Under the pieces are notes generated by a model that was given only the letters and a program-made list of their open reading frames with translations, had not been told where the DNA came from and did no database searches. This document shows, in pieces, positions 22,052-32,147 of a stretch of 64,000 bases of DNA. How positions within the stretch are numbered: the stretch's first letter is position 1; every line of letters starts with the position of its first letter. Origin of the DNA: JAHBVL01 sp964461025 (GTDB taxonomy: Bacteria; Chloroflexota; Chloroflexia; Thermomicrobiales; UBA6265); NCBI GenBank assembly GCA_964461025.1, contig CAYWSE010000012.1, forward strand, positions 3,623 to 67,622. Reading direction: 5' to 3'. Both the position numbers and the translations under genes were made by a program.

Positions 22052-23419
22052 CTAGCTTCGCTGCCCGAGGTTCTCCAGGAAACTCGCGTACACCGTACGG
22101 GCAAGGGGAAGATCGGAGGGATCGAACCACTCGTTTGGCGCGTGAGAGCGGCTGCCAGGCAGCGCAAAACCAATCGTGATCGTGTCGATCCCCAGTTCCT
22201 GGCGAAAGACGTCGGTGATCGGCACAGTCCCACCGGAGCGCACGAATCTTGGTTCCACATCGTAGATGCCGCGCAATGTCTCGGCCGCGGCCGTCAGGTG
22301 CGGCGAATCGAGGTCGAGCGAGTAGGGATGCGCCGACCCCTTCAGCGGCTCGATGTTAACTGTGGCGAACGGCGGCATGTGCTTCGCGACGTGCTCGCGA
22401 ATCAGCGCCATGACCGCGTCGGGGTTCTGGCCAGGCACGAGGCGGCATGTGATCTTGGCGTGCGCGCCACAGGGTGTGACTGTCTTCGCGCCCTGGCCTT
22501 GATACCCGCCCCAGATGCCGTTGAAATCGACTGTGGGCCGGGTCCAGCGTCGTTCCAGTGGTGAGTATCCCGGCTCTCCCCACAACCCAACCGTGCCCGC
22601 TTCGGCCAGGAGTGCGTCATCGTCGCTTTCGATTGCGGCGATCGCCGCCTTCTCACGATCGGTCAAGGGGCGAACGTCGTCATAGAAACCCTCGATTGCC
22701 ACAGTGCCGTCGGGTTCGTGAAACGTGGCGGCCAATTGCACGAGCACCTGTACGGCATTCGGCACGGTGGCCCCGTAACTTCCCGAGTGAAGATCAGTCT
22801 GGCCCGTTCGCACATTGATTTGGCAACCCGTAAGCCCTTTCAGTCCGACTGACAGTGAGGGCTTGTCTTTGCCATGCATCCCGCCGTCCGCGGAAAGTGC
22901 GACGTCGGCTTTCAACTGATCCCGCCTGTCGCGAACCACGTCCGGTAAATTTGGGCTGCCGATCTCTTCTTCCCCCTCGAAGAGGATCAGCAGATTGACC
23001 GGCAACTGGCCTGATGTCTTGCCGATCGCCTCGATCGCCTGAATCAACGTCGTCATATTGGCTTTCATGTCGGCCGAACCACGCGCGTAGACGCGACCAT
23101 CGCGAATCGTCGGTTCGAAGGGCGGCGAGGTCCAGAGATCGAGTGGCTCAGCCGGCTGAACATCGTAGTGACCGTAGAGCAGAACGGTCGGTCGCTCGGG
23201 TCGCGACGCCCACCGCCCGAACACGACCGGATGCCGCGGGGTTTCGATCAATTCGGTAAACGGCACTCCCGCCGCTCGCAATCGAAGCCGCACCCACTCC
23301 GCCGCCCGGCGAACATCATCGCTCCGTTCAGGCGCGGTGCTGACGCTGGGGATGCGCAGGAAGTCGAGCAGCTCATCGTCGAAACGCGCCTGATTCTGAT
23401 CCAGATAGTTCTGCCACAT
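22052..23419 (-). CDS. M20 family dipeptidase
   Basis: Cytosolic zinc peptidase of 455 residues, close in pattern to carnosinase/CNDP-type and PepV-like dipeptidases. The metal-binding series is complete: H in LLYGHYDVQP, D in RGSADMKANM, E-E in LFEGEEEIGSPN, D in LSADGGMHG and H near the end in SRSHAPNEW. The middle dimerisation domain contains TDLHSGSYG. Length matches the family. The product would release amino acids from short peptides; the exact substrate is not deducible. Its stop is next to that of the membrane protein gene on the other strand. Confidence 0.92.
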   Translation of the reverse strand: MWQNYLDQNQARFDDELLDFLRIPSVSTAPERSDDVRRAAEWVRLRLRAAGVPFTELIETPRHPVVFGRWASRPERPTVLLYGHYDVQPAEPLDLWTSPPFEPTIRDGRVYARGSADMKANMTTLIQAIEAIGKTSGQLPVNLLILFEGEEEIGSPNLPDVVRDRRDQLKADVALSADGGMHGKDKPSLSVGLKGLTGCQINVRTGQTDLHSGSYGATVPNAVQVLVQLAATFHEPDGTVAIEGFYDDVRPLTDREKAAIAAIESDDDALLAEAGTVGLWGEPGYSPLERRWTRPTVDFNGIWGGYQGQGAKTVTPCGAHAKITCRLVPGQNPDAVMALIREHVAKHMPPFATVNIEPLKGSAHPYSLDLDSPHLTAAAETLRGIYDVEPRFVRSGGTVPITDVFRQELGIDTITIGFALPGSRSHAPNEWFDPSDLPLARTVYASFLENLGQRS

Positions 23420-23462
23420 TGAATTGTCCGCCCCATCCCGTTTGCTGTCGCAACGCGAAAAC

Positions 23463-24290
23463 TCAGTTCAATTTCACCTCGAGCAACCCAGGTCTCGCAT
23501 GCAGCGTGGTGACATCGCGTCCCGGCTCCCAGCTGGCCAGGTCCCTGTCCACGAGCGCGCGATCGGTCTGAATCTGCAAGCGCAAGACTCCGGCCGCGAA
23601 TTCGCGAGGTTCGACGCGCTCGACGAAATCGAGCCTTTCCAGATAGCTCTTAAGGCTGAGCGCCGTTGCCGCTTTGGACACGCCGTGCATGAGCAGGATG
23701 AATGGTTTGTCCTCGGCTGCAGTCGTTGCCGCAGGTGGTGGTTCCGGCGCAGGAGTAATCGAAGAATGCGCGGGCAGGACATCCAATGGACTCATTTGAT
23801 CGCTGATCGGACCCAGTTCCTCTGTTGCCAACGCTTCCATGTCATCGAATGCGTCAAGAGCACTATCTGGTGACTCGACGGTCGACGCAATCTGCGCATT
23901 CAGCGACGTAGGCAACGATGGAAACGCCACGGCAGGCTGTAGTTCCGCTTCGAGGGCATCTATGGCGTCGGAGAGTCGCCGGGCGATCCGCTCCGCATCA
24001 CCCTGAAGCTGCGTGACATCGTCCAGCATGCCGGAAAAGACGGCGCGATAGGTGAGGAGTGTCTCAGAGTGCTGGCGTGAGGAGACTGCGATCGCTTCGT
24101 GACGGTCTCTGGTCGCCGCTTCCCGCATCTCGATCGCTTCGCGAAGGATGTCGCCGGCGTTGCCAACACTCGACTGCATCAGCTCATCGAACGACTCGAA
24201 CCAGGCAAGCCGCTGCCGCAGCAGCGCGACCTCGTCGTCTGCGGTCCGATCGTCGCCGGCCGGGATGGAGGTTTCACTATCCATGCGCAA
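23463..24290 (-). CDS. Coiled-coil protein with C-terminal alpha/beta domain, unknown function
   Basis: A 275-residue protein of unknown family. The first 115 residues are helical and charged (DEVALLRQRLAWFESFDEL through DALEAELQPA) and probably form a coiled coil. A Ser/Pro/Ala linker follows, and the last 85 residues form a small alpha/beta unit (FILLMHGVSKAATALSLKSYL, then VLRLQIQTDRALVD) that resembles the ferredoxin-like fold of metal-binding or ACT-like domains. The ATG at 24284 is an alternative start. It diverges from metH with 116 bases between them and lies just behind the dipeptidase gene. Confidence 0.6.
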   Translation of the reverse strand: MRMDSETSIPAGDDRTADDEVALLRQRLAWFESFDELMQSSVGNAGDILREAIEMREAATRDRHEAIAVSSRQHSETLLTYRAVFSGMLDDVTQLQGDAERIARRLSDAIDALEAELQPAVAFPSLPTSLNAQIASTVESPDSALDAFDDMEALATEELGPISDQMSPLDVLPAHSSITPAPEPPPAATTAAEDKPFILLMHGVSKAATALSLKSYLERLDFVERVEPREFAAGVLRLQIQTDRALVDRDLASWEPGRDVTTLHARPGLLEVKLN

Positions 24291-24406
24291 ACGTCCAATT
24301 GCCTCTCGTCAAACGTCTGGCAGTGTATCACGGTGATTTTCGCGTTCGTCACCCTGTTCGTTCGATCTGGCGGATTCAGCCACAGACCCGGGGCAGGTCG
24401 CCTACA

Positions 24407-27400
24407 ATGCGCGTCATGAGCGACTTCCTCTCCCTGGCCCGGGAGCGAGTCGTCTTCTACGACGGCTCCATGGGCGCCACGATTCTCAATATGCAGCTCA
24501 CCGCGGACGACTACGGCGGCAAAGAAGGCTGCAATGAATTCCTTGTCTTCCACAATCCATCGATCGTCGAATCGATCCACGCCTCGTATCTCGACGTCGG
24601 GGTCGATGTGCTGGAAACTGACACGTTCGGCGGCAGCAAGATCAAGCTCGAAGAGTACGGACTCGGGGAACAGACATATGAGCTGAACCGTGCCGCGGCC
24701 GAGCTGGCTCGCCGCGTCGCCGACAACTATTCGACCGCATCGAAACCGCGCTTCGTGGCCGGATCGATCGGACCGACCGGTCTGCTTCCCGCATCGGAAG
24801 ACCCGATGCTCGGTCAGCAGCGATTCGGCGAAGTCGTCGATCTGTTCCTCGACCAGGTGCGGGGACTGATCGACGGCGGTTCTGATCTCCTGATCGTGGA
24901 AACTGTGCAGGACATTCTGGAGCTGAAGGCGGCGATCCACGCCATTCGTCAAGTGCGAGAAGAGACCGGCAGGTTCGTACCGATTCATGCTTCGCTCACC
25001 CTCGATACATCAGAGCGGATGCTGCTTGGTACGGACATCGCGGCTGGACTGAGCATCGTCGAGCATCTTCAACCTGATGTAATCGGCCTGAACTGCTCGA
25101 CCGGCCCCGAGCACATGCGGGAGCCGGCCCGATTTCTCGGCGAGCATGCCACACGACCGGTGGCCATCATTCCGAATGCCGGTATTCCGTCGAACGTCAA
25201 CGGCATCGCGGTCTTCCCACTCGAGCCCGATTCGATGGCCCGCCAACTGCGGGATATGGTCGACGCCTTCAAGGTGGGGATCGTCGGCGGTTGCTGCGGA
25301 ACGACGCCGGAGCATCTCGACGCCCTGATCAAGGAGGTCGGCAGGCGACCGGTGACGAGCCGGCCGACCGGACCGCTCGCTCAGGTGGCTTCGATGATTC
25401 GCGCCGCCGATCTGCAGCAGATTCCGGCTCCGACCATCGTCGGGGAACGGCTCAACGCGCAGGGTTCGCGCAAGGTGAAGCGATTCGCGCTGGCCGACGA
25501 CTACGACGGCATGCTGGAAATCGCCAGATCGCAGATCGACGAAGGAGCGCATGCGCTCGACGTCTGCATGGCGCTGACCGAGCGAGCGGACGAGCGCGAA
25601 ATCATGCGTCAGCTCGTCAAGAAGCTTGCCCTGACCGTCGAAGCGCCGCTGATGATCGACTCGACCGAAGCGGACGTCATCCGGGACGCGCTCGAGCAGT
25701 ATCCAGGTCGCGCCATTGTCAACTCGATCAATATGGAGAACGGCCGTACCCGCATCGAATCGGTGATGCCGCTGGTTATGGCGCACGGCGCGGCGGTCGT
25801 GGCGCTGACCATTGACGAAGAGGGAATGGCCAAGACGGCCGAGCGCAAGGCCGAGGTGGCTCGAAAAATCCACGAGATTGTCACGACCGAGTACGGGCTG
25901 CCGCCAGCCGACCTGATCTTCGATGCACTGACCTTCACGCTCGCGACTGGCGATCCGGAGTTTGCCAACTCGGCCGTCGAAACGATCGAGGGCATCCGGC
26001 GAATCGAGCAGGAACTCCCCGGCGTGTTGACCATCCTCGGCGTCTCGAATGTGTCATTCGGATTGTCGGCGCCGGCCCGAAAAGTGTTGAATGCCGTATT
26101 CCTCTACCACGCGGTGCAGGCAGGACTCGATCTGGCGATCGTCCACCCGAGCCACGTGATGCCGTTCACCGAGATTCCCGAGCAGGAACGTGAGCTCGCC
26201 GAGGATCTTATCTTCGCTCGCCGGCCCGACGCGCTCCAGCGTCTGATCGAGCACTTCGAGGGACGAGAAGAAACAGCCGTCGCGGCTGGTCCCGACCCGA
26301 TGGATGAGATGCCGGTGCGCGAGCGGCTGCACTACCGAATCCTGCACCGCAAGAAAGAGGGTGTGGAAGCGGATGTCGACCAGGCGATCGAAGAGTCGGG
26401 CGACGCTGTCGAGGTGCTCAACAATGTGCTCTTGCCGGCGATGAAGGAGGTCGGTGACAAGTTCGGCGCCGGCGAGCTCATTCTCCCGTTCGTTCTCCAA
26501 TCAGCCGAAGTCATGAAAAAGGCGGTCTCGCAGCTCGAAACCTACCTGGAGCGGCAAGAGGGTGTCTCCAAGGGAATCGTTGTGCTGGCCACCGTGTACG
26601 GCGACGTACACGACATCGGCAAGAACCTGGTCAATACGATTCTCACGAACAACGGCTACACCGTTCACGACCTTGGCAAGCAGGTGCCGGTGACGACGAT
26701 CATCGAGAAAGCTGTCGAAGTCGATGCCACGGCGATCGGTCTTTCCGCCTTGCTGGTTTCCACAAGCAAGCAGATGCCCCTTTGCGTCGAGGAACTGCGG
26801 CATCGTGATTTGCCGTTCCCGGTCATGATCGGTGGCGCGGCGATCAACCGCCCCTACGCACACCGCACGCTCTTTGCCGGCGGTGAGACGCCCTACGAGC
26901 CGGGAGTCTTCTACGCCAAGGACGCCTTCGAAGGTCTGGCGATCATGGACCGGCTGATCGATCCGGTTGCGCGTCCCATGCTGGTCGACGAGACGGTCGC
27001 TGCGGCTGACAAGGCACTGCGCAGTCAGATGCGAGATTCGTTCAAAGCACCGGCCGAATCGGCGGAGGTCGTCAGGTCGAACGTTCGTCAGGTTGAACCA
27101 CCAGCGCCTCCTTTCTGGGGCGTGCGGAGCATGGACGACCTCGTACTGCAAGACATCTGGCCCCATCTCGATCTGAAAACCCTCTTCCGTCTCCACTGGG
27201 GCGGCAAGGGATTGAAGGACGACGCCTGGGAAACGATGCAGCGCGATGAATTCTTGCCGCGCCTGGCGCGGATGCAGGCCGAAGCGGCCGAGACAGGCTG
27301 GTTGCTGCCACAGGTACGGTACGGCTATTTCCCGGTCAATGGCGACGGCAATGACCTCGTGTTCTTCGAGCCGGACGACCCTCAAGAAGAACTGGCCAGA

Positions 27401-27868
27401 TTCAAGTTTCCCCGTCAACCGGCACGGGAGCGGCTCTGTCTCGCCGACTATTTCCTGCCAATCGAATCTGGAAATCGTGATGTCGCGGTCCTTCAGCTCG
27501 TCACCGTGGGACCGGAGGCGACAAAACGCACCGAGCGGTTGCAGGCCGCGGGTGAGTACTCAGAGGCCTATTTCAGTCATGGCCTGAGCGTGCAGAGTGC
27601 GGAAGGACTGGCGGAATACGCCCACCAGCGGGTCCGGGCCGAGCTCGGCATTGGACCGGAAACCGGCAAGCGCTATTCCTGGGGCTACCCAGCCTGTCCT
27701 GACCTGTCGCAACACGCCATCGTCCAGGAACTGCTCGACGGACCATCGATCGGCGTGGCGATTACCGACGGTTTCCAGTTCGATCCAGAGCAATCGACCG
27801 CGGCGCTCGTGGTCCCGCACCCCGACGCGAAGTACTACGCACTCATGCGCTCAGGTGGGGAGGAATAA
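24407..27868 (+). CDS. metH: Cobalamin-dependent methionine synthase
   Basis: Transfers a methyl group from methyltetrahydrofolate via cobalamin to homocysteine. About 1153 residues contain the homocysteine domain (zinc region GGCCGTTPEH), the pterin-binding domain (ERLNAQGSRK, then VMPLVMAHGAAVV), the cap and B12-binding domains (GDVHDIGKNLV, with His735 as lower axial ligand), and the SAM-binding reactivation domain (RYSWGYPACPD). All domains needed for a self-reactivating MetH are present. I chose the ATG at 24407 with GGCAGG upstream; 24416 is possible. It gives a direct use for cobalamin brought in by the operon at 3.6-8 kb, though no riboswitch precedes it. Confidence 0.96.
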   Translation: MRVMSDFLSLARERVVFYDGSMGATILNMQLTADDYGGKEGCNEFLVFHNPSIVESIHASYLDVGVDVLETDTFGGSKIKLEEYGLGEQTYELNRAAAELARRVADNYSTASKPRFVAGSIGPTGLLPASEDPMLGQQRFGEVVDLFLDQVRGLIDGGSDLLIVETVQDILELKAAIHAIRQVREETGRFVPIHASLTLDTSERMLLGTDIAAGLSIVEHLQPDVIGLNCSTGPEHMREPARFLGEHATRPVAIIPNAGIPSNVNGIAVFPLEPDSMARQLRDMVDAFKVGIVGGCCGTTPEHLDALIKEVGRRPVTSRPTGPLAQVASMIRAADLQQIPAPTIVGERLNAQGSRKVKRFALADDYDGMLEIARSQIDEGAHALDVCMALTERADEREIMRQLVKKLALTVEAPLMIDSTEADVIRDALEQYPGRAIVNSINMENGRTRIESVMPLVMAHGAAVVALTIDEEGMAKTAERKAEVARKIHEIVTTEYGLPPADLIFDALTFTLATGDPEFANSAVETIEGIRRIEQELPGVLTILGVSNVSFGLSAPARKVLNAVFLYHAVQAGLDLAIVHPSHVMPFTEIPEQERELAEDLIFARRPDALQRLIEHFEGREETAVAAGPDPMDEMPVRERLHYRILHRKKEGVEADVDQAIEESGDAVEVLNNVLLPAMKEVGDKFGAGELILPFVLQSAEVMKKAVSQLETYLERQEGVSKGIVVLATVYGDVHDIGKNLVNTILTNNGYTVHDLGKQVPVTTIIEKAVEVDATAIGLSALLVSTSKQMPLCVEELRHRDLPFPVMIGGAAINRPYAHRTLFAGGETPYEPGVFYAKDAFEGLAIMDRLIDPVARPMLVDETVAAADKALRSQMRDSFKAPAESAEVVRSNVRQVEPPAPPFWGVRSMDDLVLQDIWPHLDLKTLFRLHWGGKGLKDDAWETMQRDEFLPRLARMQAEAAETGWLLPQVRYGYFPVNGDGNDLVFFEPDDPQEELARFKFPRQPARERLCLADYFLPIESGNRDVAVLQLVTVGPEATKRTERLQAAGEYSEAYFSHGLSVQSAEGLAEYAHQRVRAELGIGPETGKRYSWGYPACPDLSQHAIVQELLDGPSIGVAITDGFQFDPEQSTAALVVPHPDAKYYALMRSGGEE

Positions 27869-27875
27869 CACCACA

Positions 27876-29027
27876 ATGGAAGGCAAAATCTTCCTGCGTC
27901 AAAGCGACAATACTCTTCTCGAAATGACCGAACAACCGTATGCAGCAGAGGAACTCCTGCAACAACTCCTGGCGAGTCATCCGGACTTGCTGGCTGGCGA
28001 CCAGATCGATTCTGTTGTTCCGCGTCGCTGGCTCTTTATTGGGCAGGAAGTCGGAGTTCCAGGAGAGCAGGATGGTGGTAACTGGTGGTCACTTGACCAT
28101 TTGTTTCTCGACCAGGACGCCATTCCAACCTTTGTGGAAGTCAAGCGCAGCACTGATACCCGTTCGCGACGGGAAGTCGTGGCGCAGATGCTCGACTATG
28201 CTGCCAATGCCACGGAGTACTGGCCCGTCCCTCGGATGAGAGAAGATCATGCCAGAATGTGTCAGACGGCAGGAGTCACAACGGAAGAACACTTTGCACA
28301 ATCATTCGGTCCAGAATCATCCCTTGAAATGGAAGATTTCTGGCATCAGGCCGAAGTCAACTTACGAGAGGGCCGGGTTCGACTTCTTTTCGTTGGCGAC
28401 AAGATCCCACTCCAGTTGCGACGCATCGTTGAATTTTTGAACAGGCAAATGGATCCTGCTCAAGTATTGGCGCTCGAAGTAAGACAGTTCGTGAGTCCAG
28501 GTGGAGCAGAGGGACTGCAGACCCTCGTACCAAGGATCATCGGACAGAGTGAAATCACCCGCAAAGCCACATCTGCTGCAAGAGTGACTGGTGAACGAAT
28601 GCCGGAAATCTCTCCAGAAGAGCTGATGGAGAAGCTCCCGGAGAGTGTCCAAGGAGGGTTGTCGAATTTCTTGAATAGAGCAAGGGAACTGGGTTGGCAA
28701 ACACGACCCAAATCCTTTCCAAAATCACAGACAGCAGAATTCTTCCCCGATGATGTATCCAAGGCATTGTTTTCTATCACATCTGACGGTTATTTCTGGA
28801 TCAATACTGCCGGCCAGGCCAGTATTGAGAGTCTTTCCGAATACGATCGAGATGAGTTCAACTCGATCGTAACGGCTATTGACCGGTCTAAGAAGCCCGA
28901 AACTCAGTCAATGATAGGCATCTATTTCAAACACCTCCAGTCAGAAGCGAATCAAGCTCGATTGTTGCGTTTGCTGGAAATTGTGGATCAAGCCGCAAAG
29001 GAAGGTTACCCAGCGAATTCGGGCTGA
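27876..29027 (+). CDS. PD-(D/E)XK nuclease-like protein (NucS-type N-domain)
   Basis: A 383-residue protein with a probable restriction-endonuclease-like fold in its first 115 residues: D74 in SLDHLFLD, E88-x-K90 in FVEVKRS, then REVVAQMLDYA, the layout of D...ExK...QxxxY nucleases such as NucS/DUF91. The remainder is helical and unrecognised, possibly a second DNA-binding unit. The gene is visibly richer in A and T than its neighbours and uses more AAA, GAA and TTT codons, a sign of recent transfer. It lies seven bases behind metH without coupling. Functional proof of nuclease activity is lacking; a repair or defence role is inferred. Confidence 0.7.
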   Translation: MEGKIFLRQSDNTLLEMTEQPYAAEELLQQLLASHPDLLAGDQIDSVVPRRWLFIGQEVGVPGEQDGGNWWSLDHLFLDQDAIPTFVEVKRSTDTRSRREVVAQMLDYAANATEYWPVPRMREDHARMCQTAGVTTEEHFAQSFGPESSLEMEDFWHQAEVNLREGRVRLLFVGDKIPLQLRRIVEFLNRQMDPAQVLALEVRQFVSPGGAEGLQTLVPRIIGQSEITRKATSAARVTGERMPEISPEELMEKLPESVQGGLSNFLNRARELGWQTRPKSFPKSQTAEFFPDDVSKALFSITSDGYFWINTAGQASIESLSEYDRDEFNSIVTAIDRSKKPETQSMIGIYFKHLQSEANQARLLRLLEIVDQAAKEGYPANSG

Positions 29028-29047
29028 CAAATCTGCGTTCGAATGAG

Positions 29048-29908
29048 CTAGTCTCCCTGTTGATTCCAGAGCTTCTGCAGGTCCTCGTAGCGAATCAAGA
29101 CAATGCCTTCCTGATGGATCACTTCACGTGCCGCTCTCGACATGACAAACTCGAAATCGGTCGTTCGCACTTGCCACCAGTCGCCATCCTCCATGGCCTG
29201 AGCCTCTGAATCGCCGAGACTCGGATGGACTGCCCATTCGGACAACCCAGCGGGAAGCTGGCGCAAGAGTCGGAGATACGTCTCCAGTTTCCCTTCGATT
29301 GACAATGTGTAACTGTCGAGCACTCCACGGTCGTTGACCGGCAGTCCCTGCCTGATCAACGTCGATGCCTTCCCAGTGTTCTGGACGCGAAGCGCAAGAC
29401 CGTACTCATTCGCCAGTGCAACCGTCAGGTCGAAGATATCGTCCCGGCCACCGTCATGCAAACAATGCCAATCGAGGTGAGTCGGCGACAAACCCGCTGC
29501 AAGCGCGGCGTCAATTTGGGCGCGAAATTCGATTTCAACCTGATCGATTCGCGCCTTGGACAACAACGTGGCCGACTGGCTGTTGCGAAAGAAATACCCC
29601 TCAACGTCCAGCAACGTTGAGACGTCGTTTCGCGACGCATGTGGGCCCCAGCGCATCGCGTCGTGTTCGCTAACGATCGTCAGGTGCACCCCGAAATCAA
29701 TCTCCTGATGCTCGCGGAGCAAGGAGATCGCATGTGGTGCCCAGGGGCAAGGAATCATCAGGCTCGTCGACGAAACGACGCCCTCCAGCAGCGATTCGAG
29801 CGTCGCCGCGTTATTGGCGTGGCACATGCCGAGGTCATCGGCGTTGATGATCAGGAGTCTGGCATCTTCCGGGTATCCCAGGATGCTATTTGCTGTGGAT
29901 GCACTCAA
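29048..29908 (-). CDS. ChbG/YdjC-family carbohydrate deacetylase
   Basis: Predicted metal-dependent deacetylase of 286 residues, resembling ChbG, which removes acetyl groups from chitin or N-acetylated oligosaccharides. Key patterns are IINADDLGMCHANN near the N-terminus, FGVHLTIVSEHD, and THLDWHCLHDGG with the metal-binding Asp and His residues. The C-terminal part, with AVHPSLGD, is also family-typical. No signal peptide is present, so it acts in the cytosol. It is convergent with the nuclease-like gene and diverges from metG. The exact sugar substrate is not known. Confidence 0.85.
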   Translation of the reverse strand: MSASTANSILGYPEDARLLIINADDLGMCHANNAATLESLLEGVVSSTSLMIPCPWAPHAISLLREHQEIDFGVHLTIVSEHDAMRWGPHASRNDVSTLLDVEGYFFRNSQSATLLSKARIDQVEIEFRAQIDAALAAGLSPTHLDWHCLHDGGRDDIFDLTVALANEYGLALRVQNTGKASTLIRQGLPVNDRGVLDSYTLSIEGKLETYLRLLRQLPAGLSEWAVHPSLGDSEAQAMEDGDWWQVRTTDFEFVMSRAAREVIHQEGIVLIRYEDLQKLWNQQGD

Positions 29909-30035
29909 GATGTCGTCTCACTTCAGTTACGGAAGCCGCTCGATTCGACAGTATCGTATCGCGTCTCGTGCGGGATGCGTTACCATCGCCGGTGGCGTGG
30001 TTGAACACGCGTCCGATGCAGAAAGGCCCGAGCGC

Positions 30036-31583
30036 TTGACGACGAAGAACTTCTACATTACGACAGCCATCGACTATCCAAATGCCGCCCCACACCTCGG
30101 GCACTCACTCGAAAAGGTAGCGGCCGACGTTATTGCCCGGTATCACCGCCTGCTCGGAGACAACGTCGCGTTTTGCATGGGTCTCGATGAAAACAGCCAG
30201 CACATCGTACGGGCCGCCAATGAGAACAACGTGACGCCGCAGGAGTGGACCGACCGCATGGAGGTCGAGTTCCTCAAGGCGTGGAACGCGCTGAATATCT
30301 CTGTGGATTCGTGGACGCGTACAACGGAAGAGCGGCATTTCCGGGCGTCGACCGAGCTCTTCGAGCGCGCTGTTCGCAATGGAGACATCTACAAATCGAC
30401 CTATGCCGGTTGGTACTGCCCGAATTGCAACAACTACTACACCGAAGCGGAGCTCGTGGACGGTCGCTGTCCGGCGCATCCGACGATCGAACCGGACTGG
30501 CTCGAAGAAGAGAACTATTTCTTTGCGTTGAGCAAGTACACGGATATCCTGAAGGAGCATTTCGCGGCGCACCCGGACTTCGTGACGCCCGATGTCTGGC
30601 GGCCGGAAATGATGGCGCTGCTGGAGAGTGGCTTGAAGGATTTTTCGGTATCGCGGCAGGTTCGCGATGGTCAGAACGCCTGGGGCATTCCCGTGCCTGG
30701 TGATCCGGGTCATGTCATGTACGTCTGGTTCGACGCGCTGACGACCTATCTGACCGCGATCGGCTTTCCGGACGGTACCGATCGGTTCGAGACATTCTGG
30801 CCTGCCGACTCCCAGATCATCGGCAAGGACATCACCCGTTTTCACTGCCTCTACTGGCCCGCGATGTTGATGGCAGGCGGATTGCCGCTGCCCAGGCGCA
30901 TCGTTGTGCATGGCTTCATGACGCTGGAAGGGAAACGCATTTCCAAAACGACCGGCAACATCATCGATCCGGTCGAGCTCGTTGCCGAGCTGGGCGCCGA
31001 TCCGATTCGCTACTACCTGATGCGAGATGTCTCGCTGGCGTCGGACGGCGACTTCTCGCGGGCCAACCTGATTCACCGCTACAACAGCGATCTGGGCAAC
31101 GATCTCGGCAATCTGCTGAACCGCGTGGTCTCGATGATCGGCCGCTACCGCGACGGCGTGGTGCCGCAACCGGGCAACTCAGGTGAACTGGAGCGGGATC
31201 TGCAATCGGTTGCTGCGGAGAGCAAAGCGCACGCCGAACGATTGCTCGAGGAATGGGATCTCGATGACGCCCTCAACGCAATCTGGCAACTGGTGCGGCG
31301 CACGAATCAGTATCTCGAAGAGCGGCAGCCATGGCGCATCGCCCGCGACCCCGAGCGTGCAAGCGACCTCGACACCACGCTCTGGTCGGCGGCAGAAGGA
31401 ACGCGTCTTGCCGGCTTGCTCCTCGCTCCGTACATCCCGGAAACGGCTGACAAGATCATGGCGCAGCTCGGCCTTCCCGCGCTCGAACAGGGTGACTGGA
31501 GAGCCAAAGGCGAGTGGGGATCGGTTGAGTTTGCGTCGGTTGGCACGCCGGAACCCTTATTTCCGAGGATCGAAGTCGAATAA
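30036..31583 (+). CDS. metG: Methionyl-tRNA synthetase
   Basis: Charges tRNA-Met with methionine. The start of the enzyme is plain: NFYITTAIDYPNAAPHLGHS includes the HIGH-type motif (HLGH); a zinc-knuckle region CPNCNNYY, the KMSKS equivalent KRISKTTG, and the anticodon-binding helices follow. Length is about 515 residues, without the C-terminal tRNA-binding extension, typical of the shorter class. I choose the TTG at 30036 with AGAAAGG nine bases upstream; a GTG at 29997 would add 13 residues, and the open frame continues to 29814 on the opposite strand of the deacetylase gene. Confidence 0.95.
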   Translation: MTTKNFYITTAIDYPNAAPHLGHSLEKVAADVIARYHRLLGDNVAFCMGLDENSQHIVRAANENNVTPQEWTDRMEVEFLKAWNALNISVDSWTRTTEERHFRASTELFERAVRNGDIYKSTYAGWYCPNCNNYYTEAELVDGRCPAHPTIEPDWLEEENYFFALSKYTDILKEHFAAHPDFVTPDVWRPEMMALLESGLKDFSVSRQVRDGQNAWGIPVPGDPGHVMYVWFDALTTYLTAIGFPDGTDRFETFWPADSQIIGKDITRFHCLYWPAMLMAGGLPLPRRIVVHGFMTLEGKRISKTTGNIIDPVELVAELGADPIRYYLMRDVSLASDGDFSRANLIHRYNSDLGNDLGNLLNRVVSMIGRYRDGVVPQPGNSGELERDLQSVAAESKAHAERLLEEWDLDDALNAIWQLVRRTNQYLEERQPWRIARDPERASDLDTTLWSAAEGTRLAGLLLAPYIPETADKIMAQLGLPALEQGDWRAKGEWGSVEFASVGTPEPLFPRIEVE

Positions 31584-31619
31584 GACATGGGGAGCAGAAT
31601 TTCGAAGTGGTGGATACCG

Positions 31620-32147
31620 CTACCGTAGCCCCTTGGCTTTGAGCTCGTCCTGGAAGGTCACCAGCGGCATCACCAGCGTAAGCGGCCTGTTTTCGAGTGG
31701 TTCCGTCCCGTAACTGCCGTACCAGTTTGCCGCTCGTTCGCCTTTCGCATCAATGATCAGCAACACGCCACCAACCTCACTGGCGGTGCGCAGACACCGA
31801 AGCGCGGCTGCGACGAGGAGTTGGCCGCCAAGACCCTGTCCTGCCACGGTGAGGTCGGTGGCGATGCGAGCAAGTCTGAATCCGGCTACCTCGTGACGGG
31901 CCAGTCCCTTTGTCATCTCTTCCGGCACCTCGTGATGCTCTACGGCTGAGGGCGTAACGGTGTAGAAGCCGAGAATCCTTTCCGGCGAGGCATCTTCGAT
32001 TGCACAGAAGGTCTTGGCAGCGTTGGCTTCGTGGCTCTGTCGCGCATAGCGACGCAGGAATTCATTCATTTCCTCGTCGCCGCAATCGAATTCTTGCCGC
32101 AGGTGTGACTTCGCGATCGGCTCTTCGTGCCAAGCGGGTAACGTCAC
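31620..32147 (-). CDS. GNAT-family acetyltransferase toxin (TacT/AtaT-like)
   Basis: A 175-residue GNAT acetyltransferase. The acetyl-CoA motif is seen in ARIATDLTVAGQGLGGQLL, and the start has the FDCGDEEMNEFLRRYA segment typical of TacT-like toxins that acetylate charged tRNA. The TGFYTVTPSAV-like strand (GFYTVTPSAVEH) fits the same group. It starts with GTG and overlaps the DUF1778-type antitoxin gene by four bases, the classic layout of a type II toxin-antitoxin operon. The toxic activity is inferred from family and context. It lies convergent with metG, 37 bases away. Confidence 0.87.
   Translation of the reverse strand: MTLPAWHEEPIAKSHLRQEFDCGDEEMNEFLRRYARQSHEANAAKTFCAIEDASPERILGFYTVTPSAVEHHEVPEEMTKGLARHEVAGFRLARIATDLTVAGQGLGGQLLVAAALRCLRTASEVGGVLLIIDAKGERAANWYGSYGTEPLENRPLTLVMPLVTFQDELKAKGLR

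Noticed and set aside
24059..24406. Upstream in-frame extension of metH
   Set aside because: It overlaps the divergent coiled-coil gene, is Arg-rich and lies outside the MetH family start.
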